36,696 bases of DNA from JBBIMP01 sp037444305 (GCA_037444305.1 JBBIMP010000048.1:1-36696); one strand, 5' to 3'. Shown: positions 16,411 to 25,383, counted from the first letter of the stretch. Program-made: numbers and translations. Notes: generated from the letters alone by a model not told the origin.

Positions 16411-16605
16411 TCAGCGCTTCACCAGCTCCACACGGCGATTCAGCGCCCGGCCTTCTTCGGTGCCGTTGGAGCCCACGGGTGCGAGCGGGCCGATCCCGGC
16501 GGCGGCAAGCCTCGCGGCGGATATCCCCGACTTGGATATCAGGAGGTCCCGTACGGCGGCGGCCCGCGCCTCGGACAATTTCATGTTGTGACGGGAGCCG
16601 GGTTT
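16411..16605 (-). pseudogene. C-terminal scrap of an OmpA-family (peptidoglycan-binding) protein
   Basis: About 60 codons ending at TGA 16413-16411 read NMKLSEARAAAVRDLLISKS, an alanine-rich middle, and TEEGRALNRRVELVKR. This is the last half of the OmpA/MotB peptidoglycan-binding domain, including the NRRVE motif. The upstream half, which should hold the TD.G hairpin, is absent. The frame instead enters unrelated sequence that contains the promoter and start of the divergent flippase-like gene. No start codon remains. Confidence 0.7.
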
Positions 16606-16641
16606 CGCTCGCGGGGATGAAAGGCATATCGGCAGCTCGAA

Positions 16642-16670
16642 TTGCAAGGGACCCCCCGGGTGGTTATAAT
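16642..16670 (+). promoter_or_regulatory. Promoter of the flippase-murF-purK-purE operon
   Basis: TTGCAA (16642-16647), a 17-bp spacer and a perfect TATAAT (16665-16670) suggest transcription from about 16677, 22 nt before the TTG start. The -35 and spacing are identical to those of the parvulin promoter at 9170. It overlaps the broken upstream edge of the OmpA scrap. Confidence 0.65.
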
Positions 16671-16698
16671 CCGGCTCTTTAGTGCGAAGGGGCCCGAT

Positions 16699-17901
16699 TT
16701 GAAGAGCCGACGGAAGTACCTGCTGCTGGCCGCGAAACTGGCGATCGCCGCCTTGCTCCTGACCTGGGTTTTCAGCCGGGTCCATTGGCGCGACTATGTC
16801 CAGGCGGCGGATGACGGCAGGAGCTACTCGATTGTGCAGGCTCTGCCCGACGGGGAGCGTCCGGCCGGATTTGTGGTTCAGCGAGGCTATTTCGGGACCG
16901 GCGCAAGGCGGAGCCTCACCGTTGCGGAGCTGGAACCGATCCCCGGCAGCCGGGAGGTCGTGCGCAAGGGCTTTGCCTCCAGCCTGCGCGGCGTGCGCCT
17001 GCCGATTCTCTTCGCCGCGGGCTTCGGTTTCGGGGGCGCGCTGCTGCTGATGGCGCTCCGCTGGTGGTTCCTCCTGCGGGTGCTGGACATACGCATCCGC
17101 ATATGGGAAACGATCCGACTGACCTTCCTCGGCCAGTTTTTCAATACCGTCGTCCCCGGCACGGTGGGCGGCGATGTGATCAAGGCCTACTATGTGGCGA
17201 AGCACACGCCGAAAAAGGCCGCCGTTCTGGTAAGCATTTTCATGGACCGGGTCCTCGGACTGACGGAGATGACCCTGCTGGCCGGCGTCATGCTCGGGGT
17301 GGTATACGCCGGCGCATCCGCCTCCGGGAGTGCAGCGGATCTGGAAAAGCTGCACCTGCCGGCCCTGACCCTGGCCGTCGTCGTCGCCCTGGTTGTGGCC
17401 GCTTTCCTATTCGTTTTCAGTGCCCGGCTCCGGGGCCTGCTGCGCCTGGAAAGGCTCTACGGGCGGCTTCCCATAGCGCACTACTTCGACGAGGCGGGCA
17501 AGGCGGCAGGTTTGTACCGGAACAGGATCGGCGTCATGGCAAAGGCGGTCCTCATCACCTTCGGCGGCCACATCCTGTGGATCGGCTCTCTCGGCCTTGT
17601 CGGGATCAGCCTCGCGCTGAACACGCCCTGGTACAACTTCTTTCTCTATATCCCGCTCATCTACATCCTCGGGGCCGTGCCGCTCACGCCTGGTGGCGTG
17701 GGGCTGATCGAGAAGCTGTACGTGGTATTTTTCGCTTCGCCGGTGTGCAGTCCCAGCGAGATCATGGTGCTCGCCCTGCTGGCCAGGCTCATCCCGGTTT
17801 TCTGGGGTCTGCCGGGCGTCGTTGTGGCGATCACCGGGCCTCGGATTCCTGCGGCGGAGACCATGCAGGCGGAGCTGGGAATCGAGCAGGCGGCGAAATG
17901 A
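16699..17901 (+). CDS. Lysylphosphatidylglycerol-synthase-TM-like flippase (UPF0104/YbhN family)
   Basis: 400 residues from TTG 16699, just downstream of the promoter. It is an inner-membrane protein with about eight segments. The family core is ALRWWFLLRVLDIRIRIWE, FLGQFFNTVVPGTVGGDVIK and SIFMDRVLGLTEMTLLAGV, with a later GAVPLTPGGVGLIEKLYVVF. Homologues form the membrane half of MprF or act as putative lipid flippases. Between the first two membrane segments lies an extra region of roughly 70 mostly polar residues, probably extracytoplasmic. The gene starts an operon with murF (ATGA overlap), so a role in envelope precursor export is plausible but only inferred from position. Confidence 0.82.
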   Translation: MKSRRKYLLLAAKLAIAALLLTWVFSRVHWRDYVQAADDGRSYSIVQALPDGERPAGFVVQRGYFGTGARRSLTVAELEPIPGSREVVRKGFASSLRGVRLPILFAAGFGFGGALLLMALRWWFLLRVLDIRIRIWETIRLTFLGQFFNTVVPGTVGGDVIKAYYVAKHTPKKAAVLVSIFMDRVLGLTEMTLLAGVMLGVVYAGASASGSAADLEKLHLPALTLAVVVALVVAAFLFVFSARLRGLLRLERLYGRLPIAHYFDEAGKAAGLYRNRIGVMAKAVLITFGGHILWIGSLGLVGISLALNTPWYNFFLYIPLIYILGAVPLTPGGVGLIEKLYVVFFASPVCSPSEIMVLALLARLIPVFWGLPGVVVAITGPRIPAAETMQAELGIEQAAK

Positions 17902-19433
17902 TCCGTGAAACGGGCGGGTTGCCACACATGGCGGAAGCATTCCTTTTGAGCACGGAAGAGATCGTTGCGGCTGCGGGCGGAGAGGTGCTGCGCGGCACCC
18001 CGGCGGGCGCCATCCCTCCCAGTCGCTTCACGTTGGATTCGAGGACGGCACGATCCGACAGTATCTTCCTCTGCCATCGCGGCGAGCAGGCGGACGCGCA
18101 CGATTTTATCGGCCCGGCGGTCGAGGCCGGCTGCCGCTTGGTCATGGGCGAGGACCGGGACAAGATGCAGGCCGCCGCGGCGCGCCACCGGGGAGTCCTG
18201 TTTGTCTTGGTGGCGCAGGCGCAGGCAGCGGCGCAGCGGATGGCGCGGGCCTTCCGGGAAAGCGTGGATATCCCGGTCATCGCCATCACCGGCGCCTGCG
18301 GCAAGACGACCACCAAGGACCTGGCAGGCGCCATATTGTCCTCGGCCGTCCCGGCGCTGGTCACGCCGGTGAATCACAACAACCTCTGGGGCGTGCCGCT
18401 CACCCTGCTGGAGCTCCGGGCTTCGCATCGCGTCGCGGTTCTGGAACTGGGAACCAACACTCCGGGCGAAATCGGCCGGCTGGCGGAGATCGTCCAGCCG
18501 ACCATCACCTACACCACGAGCATCGGCGCCAGCCACATGATGAACTTTGGAAGCATCGAGGGGGTTCTGGCCGCGGAAACCGAACACATCGAGTGGCTTC
18601 TCGAGCAGGGGAGGAGCGTGACCTGCCTGGCGAATATCGACGATCCGATCCTGCGCGAGTTTTTTGGGCGGAAAGCCGCAGCCCTGGAAAAGGAGGGAAC
18701 GCTCTTCCGCCTTTCGAGTGCCGGGGACTCGCAGGCGGATGTCCGCATCACCTCTTCCGCAACGCTGGACGCCCGCGGCAATTTCGGCACCCGGTTTGCC
18801 TGGACTTCGCCCTGGGGGAGCGGCGAGGCGACGCTCCCTGTGCCGGGAGGCCACAATGTGCAGAATGCGCTCGGGGCGATCGCGCTGTCGATGGCCACGG
18901 GGCTTGCGTCTCCGGACGCCGTGGCCGGGGCGCTCGCAAAACCCCGGCTCTCCCCGCTCCGCTCCGAAATCCGCACCCTCGCCTCCGGCGTCACCCTCTT
19001 CAACGACTGCTACAATTCTAATCCGCTGAGCTGTGCGGCGGCGCTGGCCACCGCGGGCGAGATCAGAGGGAATCCGCATTCCGGGGTGATCCGGTTGATC
19101 GCGGTCCTGGGGGACATGCTGGAACTGGGCGCCGGCGCGGCGCGCTATCACTACGAGACCGGCAGGGCAGCAGCGCTGGCAGGGGTGGATCTGCTTTTGA
19201 GCACGGGAGAATTTTCCCGCCAGTGGACGGATGGATTCCGGTCGGAAGCGGACGGCGATCAGGCCGCGCAGTCTTTCGAAAACAAGAACGATCTGTGGGC
19301 CTGGCTCGAAACCGAGCTGGATGCAGGGGAGGCGGGGATCCTGGTTCTGGTAAAGGGCTCCCGTGGTGCAGGGATGGACCAGGTCGTGTCCATGCTCGGG
19401 CGCAGAAATGAAAAGGGAGGACCGTCGGAATGA
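17898..19433 (+). CDS. murF: UDP-N-acetylmuramoyl-tripeptide--D-alanyl-D-alanine ligase
   Basis: 511 residues (ATG 17898 overlapping the flippase stop; MAEAFLLST at 17928 is an alternative start). It adds D-Ala-D-Ala to the UDP-MurNAc-tripeptide in the cytosol. The N-terminal domain has RFTLDSRTARSDSIFLCHRG. The P-loop is ITGACGKTTTKDLAG. VTPVNHNNLWGVPLTLLEL and ELGTNTPGEIGRLAEIVQP are standard MurF segments. The C-terminal FNDCYNSNPLS and LGDMLELG motifs complete the three-domain Mur ligase. It is slightly longer than the roughly 450 usual. It is unusual in standing outside a division/cell-wall cluster and between a flippase-like gene and purine genes. Confidence 0.95.
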   Translation: MIRETGGLPHMAEAFLLSTEEIVAAAGGEVLRGTPAGAIPPSRFTLDSRTARSDSIFLCHRGEQADAHDFIGPAVEAGCRLVMGEDRDKMQAAAARHRGVLFVLVAQAQAAAQRMARAFRESVDIPVIAITGACGKTTTKDLAGAILSSAVPALVTPVNHNNLWGVPLTLLELRASHRVAVLELGTNTPGEIGRLAEIVQPTITYTTSIGASHMMNFGSIEGVLAAETEHIEWLLEQGRSVTCLANIDDPILREFFGRKAAALEKEGTLFRLSSAGDSQADVRITSSATLDARGNFGTRFAWTSPWGSGEATLPVPGGHNVQNALGAIALSMATGLASPDAVAGALAKPRLSPLRSEIRTLASGVTLFNDCYNSNPLSCAAALATAGEIRGNPHSGVIRLIAVLGDMLELGAGAARYHYETGRAAALAGVDLLLSTGEFSRQWTDGFRSEADGDQAAQSFENKNDLWAWLETELDAGEAGILVLVKGSRGAGMDQVVSMLGRRNEKGGPSE

Positions 19434-20644
19434 ATCCTCCGTTTCACACCGGCCTCCGCCTCGGGATCCTGGGGGGAGGCCAGCTGGCGAAAATGCTGGT
19501 GGAGGCGGCCCAGGCCATGGGGCTTTCGCCGAAAGTGCTGGCGCCGGAGTGGAATGACCCGGCGGCGAAGATTTCCGGCAACGTCAGCCGGGGCGAACTC
19601 AGCGATGTGCCGGCCCTGCGCGCATTCCTGAGGGGGGTGGACATTGCGCTGTTCGAGAGCGAGTTCGTGCCGTGCGAGTCTCTGCGCGCGGCGGCCCGGG
19701 GGCTTGCCGTGCAGTTCCACCCCTCGCTCGATTGCATGGACCACCTCCAGGACAAGCTGCGCCAGAAGCATCTGCTGGCAGGGCAGGGCATCGCGACGGC
19801 CCGCTTCGTGGAGTACCGCCCGGAGGAGGGTCTGGTGCCCTGGATAGAGCGGGTGATTGAGGAATTCGAACGTCGCGTGGTCTTCAAGTGGTCGACGCTA
19901 GGCTACGACGGCAAGGGCCTCTACGTGCTCCCCGCGGGCGAGCCCGACCTGCAGGCCGTGGTGGCGTTCTGCGAGCAGCCGCTGAAACGGGGCATAGGGA
20001 TCTACGCGGAGGCGCGGATCGATTTCGAGCAGGAACTGGCGATGGTGGGGTGCAGGAAACCCGACGGCGCTTTTGCGGGCTATCCGCTGGTGATCTCGAC
20101 GCAGGCCGACGGTATCTGCCGGAGCGTGCTCGGCCCGGCCACGAGCTTCGGCGTCTCCGAAACCCTGGAGCGCCAGGCGGCGGGGATCCTGCGCCGGATC
20201 GGGGAAGCGGCGGACGTGACGGGGACTTACGCCGTGGAATTCTTTCTCGATCCGATGGAGGGATTGCTGGTCAACGAGATTGCGCCGCGGGTGCACAACA
20301 CCGGGCACTACACGCAGGATGCGGCGCTCACGAGCCAGTTCGAGAACCACCTGCGCGCGGTCCTGCAGCTCCCGCTCGGATGCACGCGCGCGCCCATGCC
20401 GTTCATGATGCTGAACCTGCTCGGTCCCGAGGGCGTGCAGCGGTGCGGCAAGGTCCTGCCCCTGCCGGTCGTGGATCTCAGGCTGCACCTCCATTGGTAT
20501 GGCAAGGAGGAGGTGCGGGAGGGGCGGAAACTGGGACACATCAACGGGTGTGCCGACACACCGGAAGAGACAGGAGGACTCCTTCATGAAGCCAGGGAAT
20601 GCGAAGAAAGGTGGATCGAAGAGCTCAGGGCGTTCAATTCGTGA
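19430..20644 (+). CDS. purK: N5-carboxyaminoimidazole ribonucleotide synthase
   Basis: 404 residues. It is an ATP-grasp enzyme that carboxylates AIR with bicarbonate and ATP in purine synthesis. LRLGILGGGQLAKMLVEAAQ is the opening motif, RRVVFKWSTLGYDGKGLYVL carries the ATP-grasp Lys and glycine loop, and GTYAVEFFLDP with LVNEIAPRVHNTGHYTQDA holds the Mg2+ and product-site residues. ATG 19430 overlaps the murF stop (ATGA), so translation is coupled. It is followed by purE, which supplies the next step. Confidence 0.96.
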   Translation: MNPPFHTGLRLGILGGGQLAKMLVEAAQAMGLSPKVLAPEWNDPAAKISGNVSRGELSDVPALRAFLRGVDIALFESEFVPCESLRAAARGLAVQFHPSLDCMDHLQDKLRQKHLLAGQGIATARFVEYRPEEGLVPWIERVIEEFERRVVFKWSTLGYDGKGLYVLPAGEPDLQAVVAFCEQPLKRGIGIYAEARIDFEQELAMVGCRKPDGAFAGYPLVISTQADGICRSVLGPATSFGVSETLERQAAGILRRIGEAADVTGTYAVEFFLDPMEGLLVNEIAPRVHNTGHYTQDAALTSQFENHLRAVLQLPLGCTRAPMPFMMLNLLGPEGVQRCGKVLPLPVVDLRLHLHWYGKEEVREGRKLGHINGCADTPEETGGLLHEARECEERWIEELRAFNS

Positions 20645-21170
20645 CAACGGGTCCCCGGTGGTCGCGATCATCATGGGCAGCGACTCCGATCTCGCCGTGA
20701 TGAGGGCGGCCTCGGAAGTGCTCGAGAAGCTCTCGGTCCCTCACGAGCTGTCGATCGTTTCGGCACACCGCACCCCGCGGGAGATGGCCGCTTTCGCGCG
20801 CAAGGCGCGGGCCCGGGGGATACGCGTGATCGTAGCCGGCGCAGGCGGTGCCGCTCACCTGCCGGGCATGGTCGCGGCGCACACGGAGCTCCCGGTGGTG
20901 GGCGTGCCCGTGCCCATCGGCCCGCTGCAGGGACAGGACGCCCTGCTCTCCATCGTGCAGATGCCGAAGGGGGTGCCGGTCGCAACCGTGGCCATCGGGA
21001 ACGCGTGGAATGCCGGCATCCTGGCCGCCCAGATCGCCGCCGCGGGGGGCGTGGAGCGGGATGAGGAGTTGCTGGACGCGATCCGGCGATTCAAGGATGA
21101 CATGCGCAGGGAGACCCGGCGCAGGAGCCGGAAAGCCGCCACCGTCTACCCGGCCGTGAAAGGCTCGTAG
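20586..21170 (+). CDS. purE: N5-carboxyaminoimidazole ribonucleotide mutase, class I
   Basis: 194 residues from ATG 20586, which has a clear AGGAGG 8 nt upstream. It rearranges N5-CAIR to CAIR. The class I signatures are IIMGSDSDLAVM, SIVSAHRTPREMAAFA and VAGAGGAAHLPGMVAAHTEL, and VGVPVPIGPLQGQDALLSIV holds the conserved loop. The start lies 59 nt inside purK in another frame, giving about 24 extra basic N-terminal residues. A GTG near 20657 would give a conventional N-terminus but has no comparable ribosome site. The basic C-terminal tail (RRETRRRSRK) is also longer than usual. Confidence 0.95.
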   Translation: MKPGNAKKGGSKSSGRSIRDNGSPVVAIIMGSDSDLAVMRAASEVLEKLSVPHELSIVSAHRTPREMAAFARKARARGIRVIVAGAGGAAHLPGMVAAHTELPVVGVPVPIGPLQGQDALLSIVQMPKGVPVATVAIGNAWNAGILAAQIAAAGGVERDEELLDAIRRFKDDMRRETRRRSRKAATVYPAVKGS

Positions 21171-21217
21171 GCTTACGGAGGGATGGCCGGCGAGGCGTGT
21201 GACGACTCAGGCGGATT

Positions 21218-22900
21218 TTACTCCTGCGGGCCGGGGGACTTTCGCGCGCTACCTGCGAAGTTGACCAGGTAGTGCCTGCGGCCGTCGAGCGGGGCCAGCC
21301 GGTTCAGCGTCTCGATGAATCCGGGCCCCAGGCTGCTCAGGAGACAGGGAGCTCCTAGTTCCCGCTCCTGCAGGCGCCCGTTCGGCAGAAACCGGTTCAT
21401 CAGGTAGGCGGCATCTTTGAGGACGCTCTCGTCCCCTTGCGTCTCCAGCCGCAGCGCCCTCCCGCGAAGCCTCCCGACGTTGTGCTGGATCTTCCTCTGT
21501 ACGGTGTCGAGCGCGGGCCCCAGCGATCCGGATGTTCTGACCATGGTCGGGCGCAGCTCTTGAAGGCCGTGCCGCACCTCTTCTTCCAAGTCCTCGAGCA
21601 GGGCTGTGAGACACGGTCCATTGCGCCGTGCGCCCAGGATTTTTTCTTGCACCAGCTCTGCGCCGGAGATGCAGTCGGCAAAGGATATGCCGTGTTTCAC
21701 CATGAGGGCGTCGGTTCCCGGCTCGATGAGGGTGAAGCTGTTTCTGGGCCAGATTGCGGGCATCGGGCGTTGATATATGCGGTACAGGGGCTCCAGTTGA
21801 GCGAAATAGCTCACCTCCGCCGGGCCCCCTACGTACACCAGCGTGGGGAAAAGGTGGTCCTGCAGTATCGGCCGAAGGCGGACGTTGGGGCTGAACCTTT
21901 CGGGGTGGGACTCGGCGAAGCGCAGCAATTCGTCCCGCCCGAATGCCCGGTGAGTGTGCTTCAGCGCGAACGTATCCTCCTTGTGAGTCACGGCGCGCCG
22001 TTTTCCGCGGTAGCTGTAAAAGAGCACCGTGGAGTCCTCCTGGAAGCGGATCTGGGTGTGGTACCCGGCTTTCACCAGTTCCTCATCCCGCTTTCGCGTG
22101 GCCTCTTGGATTTCCCAAGCGCAGGAAACCGCCTTGGCGAAAACGCCGGCTGCGAGCTTCTTGACCTCGGGGTCGTGGGGATCGAAGAGGACGAGTCCCA
22201 GGTTTTCGAAGAGGCGGCTCATCATGATGGCGAAGGCATCGGTGAAGGTGCGGCCTGCACGGTAAGCCTCTGCGAGCAGGGTTTTCGTCTCACTGAAATG
22301 CCGGTTGCCGCGCAGCAGTGCCATGTATTCGTCGACCACGGCGTCTATGGAGTCCGGTAGCCGCACCGTCCCCACGGGCCGCGCGCCGGAGGGCATGCGC
22401 TGGAACAGCCTGGTCCGGTAGTCGGCGCTCAGAAATCCGCCATCCGGGCCGGGCACGGTCAGGAAGGTGACTTCGGCCAGGTCGTGGTCTTCCGTATCCA
22501 TCCAGAAAACCGGCACCGCCTTGACGCCCCGGTCCCTGAGCTCGCGGGCGACCTGAACCGCGGTGAGTGCCTTATAGACCGTGTATAGGGGACCGGTGAA
22601 AAGGCCGACCTGTTGACCCGTGACCACCGCGACGCAATCCTCTGCGGTCAAATCCCCCATGTGCTCCAGGGTTCGATCCCCGCACCCGAACCGACGGTTC
22701 TGCCGCTCCAGGATCGGCGCCATCTCCCGCCGCGGGGCGCGGTTCCACTCGCGAAGGTGCGGGACGGCGGATTCGAGGCTCGCCATGTCGGGCAGGACCT
22801 GGTAGAAACACAGCGCCTCCGGGGCCTGATCGGTGTAGGCCAGGAACAGGTCCGACTGCTGGGGCAGGCTCTGGTACGGGATGGGTTCAATCGTCGGCAT
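21218..22900 (-). CDS. bshC: Putative bacillithiol synthase, cysteine-adding enzyme BshC
   Basis: 560 residues, close to the family's typical 540. BshC joins cysteine to glucosaminyl-malate in the last step of bacillithiol synthesis. Diagnostic segments are VTGQQVGLFTGPLYTVYKAL, PVFWMDTEDHDLAEVTFLTV (the EDHD-E region), LFPTLVYVGGPAEVSYFAQL and MPAIWPRNSFTLIEPG. A C-terminal coiled-coil region (about 450-500) is followed by a conserved end. No bshA or bshB is in the window. It is on one strand with manC and starts 45 nt after the manC stop, so the two are likely co-transcribed from 24035-24062. Confidence 0.93.
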   Translation of the reverse strand: MPTIEPIPYQSLPQQSDLFLAYTDQAPEALCFYQVLPDMASLESAVPHLREWNRAPRREMAPILERQNRRFGCGDRTLEHMGDLTAEDCVAVVTGQQVGLFTGPLYTVYKALTAVQVARELRDRGVKAVPVFWMDTEDHDLAEVTFLTVPGPDGGFLSADYRTRLFQRMPSGARPVGTVRLPDSIDAVVDEYMALLRGNRHFSETKTLLAEAYRAGRTFTDAFAIMMSRLFENLGLVLFDPHDPEVKKLAAGVFAKAVSCAWEIQEATRKRDEELVKAGYHTQIRFQEDSTVLFYSYRGKRRAVTHKEDTFALKHTHRAFGRDELLRFAESHPERFSPNVRLRPILQDHLFPTLVYVGGPAEVSYFAQLEPLYRIYQRPMPAIWPRNSFTLIEPGTDALMVKHGISFADCISGAELVQEKILGARRNGPCLTALLEDLEEEVRHGLQELRPTMVRTSGSLGPALDTVQRKIQHNVGRLRGRALRLETQGDESVLKDAAYLMNRFLPNGRLQERELGAPCLLSSLGPGFIETLNRLAPLDGRRHYLVNFAGSARKSPGPQE

Positions 22901-22945
22901 GGTTACCCTTGGGCAAGCAGGTCGCCGCCGCGACCGAGTGGAATA

Positions 22946-24001
22946 CTACTCGTTCCGGGAGCCGAGAGCGGCCACCAGGCGCTTGAGGTCGGCTGCCCTG
23001 TCCTTGGGGCAGACAAGAACCTGGCCCTGTGCGTGGACCACGACCAGATCCGAGATTCCGAACGTCGCAACGGTTCCGGCATCGGAGTAAAGGATACACC
23101 CTTCCGAGTCGACTGTCCTGCAACGGCCCTGCGTGATGTTGCCGTCGGTGTCGGAACGCATGGCTCTCTCCAGCGCAGCCCAGCTGCCGATATCGTCCCA
23201 GCCGAACTCGGCAGGCACAAGGCGGAGCCCACGTGTCTTTTCCAGGATGCCGAAGTCTACCGAAACTCGCTGCAGGGCCGAGAAGATGCGAAACCTCTCG
23301 GCCGCTGCATCGGCCCCCAGGAGAATCGGCCGGATGCTCTCCAGTCCCTGCCAGGTGTCGGGGAGGTGGGTGCGAATGAGATCCAGCAGGGTTCGGTTCT
23401 TCCAAAGAAACATGCCGCTGTTCCAGAAGTAGTCGCCCGAACTCAGGTACCTTTCCGCCGTCGAGGCGTTCGGCTTTTCGATGAAGCGCAGTACCGGCCA
23501 TGCGTGCGCGCGGACCGGGGGTTTCTCCGCCAGGACGTAGCCGTAGCCGGTTTCCGGCCTCGTCGGTTGTATGCCGAAGACGATGCCGGTTGCGCCGGCC
23601 AGGCTGTCGATCCCTTTCTGCAGCGTGCGGTGGAAGGCTTCCCTGTCGGAAATGTAATGATCCGCAGGCAGAGCCAGCATGACGGCCTCCCGGTCTCGGC
23701 GGTCCAGGTGGAGGGCGCTGAAGCCGAGGCAGGCGGAGGTGTCCCGGCCGCAGGGCTCGACGATGAAGTTGTCCCGTGGCAGTTGGGGAAGCTGTGCCGC
23801 GGCCGCGCCGAGGTGAGCTTCGCCGATGGAGATGAGGATCCTCCCGGGCGGAATCAAGGGTTGGAGCCGCGCCACGGAATCCTGTAGGAGCGTGGTTTCG
23901 CCGACGAGGCGGACAAAGGGTTTGGGCAGATCGTCGGTGCTGAGCGGCCAGAAGCGCTCGCCGCGCCCTCCCGCCATGATCACCGCATAAACATCAGCCA
24001 T
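22946..24001 (-). CDS. manC: Mannose-1-phosphate guanylyltransferase
   Basis: 351 residues from ATG 24001, chosen because a GGAGG sits 6 nt upstream; an in-frame GTG 12 nt earlier overlaps that site. It makes GDP-mannose from GTP and mannose-1-phosphate for glycans. The nucleotidyltransferase signature is VIMAGGRGERFWPLS with PKPF behind it. LPADHYI and ETGYGYVLAEKPP hold further active-site residues, and FIEKPNASTAE and FWNSGMFLWKN are typical of the GMP subfamily. The C-terminal isomerase domain of the long bifunctional forms is absent. DDIGSWAALE marks the conserved end. Confidence 0.94.
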   Translation of the reverse strand: MADVYAVIMAGGRGERFWPLSTDDLPKPFVRLVGETTLLQDSVARLQPLIPPGRILISIGEAHLGAAAAQLPQLPRDNFIVEPCGRDTSACLGFSALHLDRRDREAVMLALPADHYISDREAFHRTLQKGIDSLAGATGIVFGIQPTRPETGYGYVLAEKPPVRAHAWPVLRFIEKPNASTAERYLSSGDYFWNSGMFLWKNRTLLDLIRTHLPDTWQGLESIRPILLGADAAAERFRIFSALQRVSVDFGILEKTRGLRLVPAEFGWDDIGSWAALERAMRSDTDGNITQGRCRTVDSEGCILYSDAGTVATFGISDLVVVHAQGQVLVCPKDRAADLKRLVAALGSRNE

Positions 24002-24034
24002 ACCTCCCTCCACACATTGGGGTCGGACATGGAT

Positions 24035-24062
24035 AAGTTATGATAACCCAATGATTTGTCAA
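24035..24062 (-). promoter_or_regulatory. Promoter of manC-bshC
   Basis: A perfect TTGACA (24062-24057), a 16-bp spacer and TAACTT (24040-24035) stand in an A/T-rich patch unlike the surrounding DNA. Predicted transcription from about 24028 gives a leader of about 27 nt to ATG 24001. The remaining stretch to 24217 holds no gene or clear terminator. Confidence 0.55.
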
Positions 24063-24217
24063 AAATATCTTCGAAAAAAAGATCTATAACCCTCAGTAAT
24101 TCCCGGGATTATGTGGCTCGGTTTCAGCTTTCTCGCCCGGCGCGGGCATTATACGTCATCAACGTGCCTGCAGGTCCGTGTCAAAGCTCAAATCGGGCTT
24201 GGATCGTGCCGGCGAAA

Positions 24218-25357
24218 CTAGCGGACCACGGCGGCCAGCTGGTAGAGGAATTCGAACACTCCGGTCGCCGCTCGCACCTGCTCCCATCGGCCCAGCGGCT
24301 TTTCCATGGGGTGCGTGTGGGTCAGGAAAGGGCTTACCAGCAGCCAGGATTCGGCCCCAACGAGCCGTTCCCTCAACCGGCTGCTTTGCCCGGAAGGGAT
24401 CAGGTCGTCGTGAGCGCCGTGGGCAAGGAAGACGGGGCAGCGCAGCAGCGGGGCTGCCGGAGCCGGGGACAGCTGTCGATAAAGGCCGGGTGCAAGATGC
24501 GCCTCGATCTGTGACGCCAGCTCAGGATCGGACTCGTCCTCGGGCCCTGTTGCAAGCCGGAGCCACCTCAAAGCCTCGTCGGAAAGCTCCTGCGGCGCGG
24601 GCGGTCTCTCCTTCTGCAGCAGCAGGCTCATCAGCGTTCCGCGCAGGAATTCCCGCTCCTCCGGAAGCGGGAGCAGGTCCAGCGCCGTCATCATGACCAC
24701 CCAGCGGCCATAGTAGCGGGTAGGGAAGTAACCCGGGCTCATCGTCACGGGTCCCGCCTCGAACCAGCTCCGGCTGCAATCCAGCAGGTCGTCGTAGCAG
24801 CCGATGCCGAGGATGAAATCCACCGTGTCGATGTTTTCCGGGCGCGCAGCCGCAATGATGGCAAGCGTCCCGGAAAAGGAAATGCCGGCCAGGCCGAACC
24901 GGCGAACGCTTTCCGCTCCTTCCACCCGGGGCATCTGCCCGTGCCAGAACGAAATCTCGTCAACGACCTCCGGAGATATCCGGAACTCACGAAACATGCG
25001 GATGTCGGGCGTCAGGACGAGGAATCCCTTGTCGGCGAGCGCACGGGACAGCGCGACCAGGCGGGGGTGATAGCAGCCGAGCTCGCTCACGCCGGCCGCG
25101 AGCACGACCGCCCGGGTGGCCCCCGTCCCGGAGGGACCGTAGAGCAGCGCTTCCACTTCCCGGTCTCCGAACCGCCGCCGGACACGGGTCTCGGTAATGC
25201 TCAGGTTTTCGCCCGTGTCTCCTGCGGCCAGGCTTCGGAGGGCCTGCATCAGCCTTGCCGCCAGCACGAGATCGGCTGCGGGAGCGTACAGGAGAAGGGC
25301 AATGAAAACGGCAAGGGTGAGCCACAGCCATTTTCGTTTGCCGTTCCTGAAAGGCAT
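24218..25357 (-). CDS. Membrane-anchored alpha/beta hydrolase
   Basis: 379 residues. A basic start (MPFRNGKRKW) and one hydrophobic segment (about 11-29) anchor it in the inner membrane. The catalytic part faces outward if the positive-inside rule holds. The nucleophile elbow is GISFSG (Ser160), the acid is probably in HGAHDDLIPSG, and the His in THTHPMEKP. VVLAAGVSELGCYHPRLVAL resembles the oxyanion strand region of dienelactone-hydrolase-like proteins. The substrate is unknown. It begins 26 nt after the stop of the truncated TonB-receptor gene on the same strand and probably shares its promoter. Confidence 0.82.
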   Translation of the reverse strand: MPFRNGKRKWLWLTLAVFIALLLYAPAADLVLAARLMQALRSLAAGDTGENLSITETRVRRRFGDREVEALLYGPSGTGATRAVVLAAGVSELGCYHPRLVALSRALADKGFLVLTPDIRMFREFRISPEVVDEISFWHGQMPRVEGAESVRRFGLAGISFSGTLAIIAAARPENIDTVDFILGIGCYDDLLDCSRSWFEAGPVTMSPGYFPTRYYGRWVVMMTALDLLPLPEEREFLRGTLMSLLLQKERPPAPQELSDEALRWLRLATGPEDESDPELASQIEAHLAPGLYRQLSPAPAAPLLRCPVFLAHGAHDDLIPSGQSSRLRERLVGAESWLLVSPFLTHTHPMEKPLGRWEQVRAATGVFEFLYQLAAVVR

Positions 25358-25383
25358 GGCAGCGTACCTGACGTGGTCTCTCC

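Noticed and set aside
17064..17897. An 834-base upstream extension of murF in frame
   Set aside because: It lies inside the flippase-like gene, reads as a low-complexity Arg/Pro/Gly-rich shadow, and murF homology begins only after ATG 17898.
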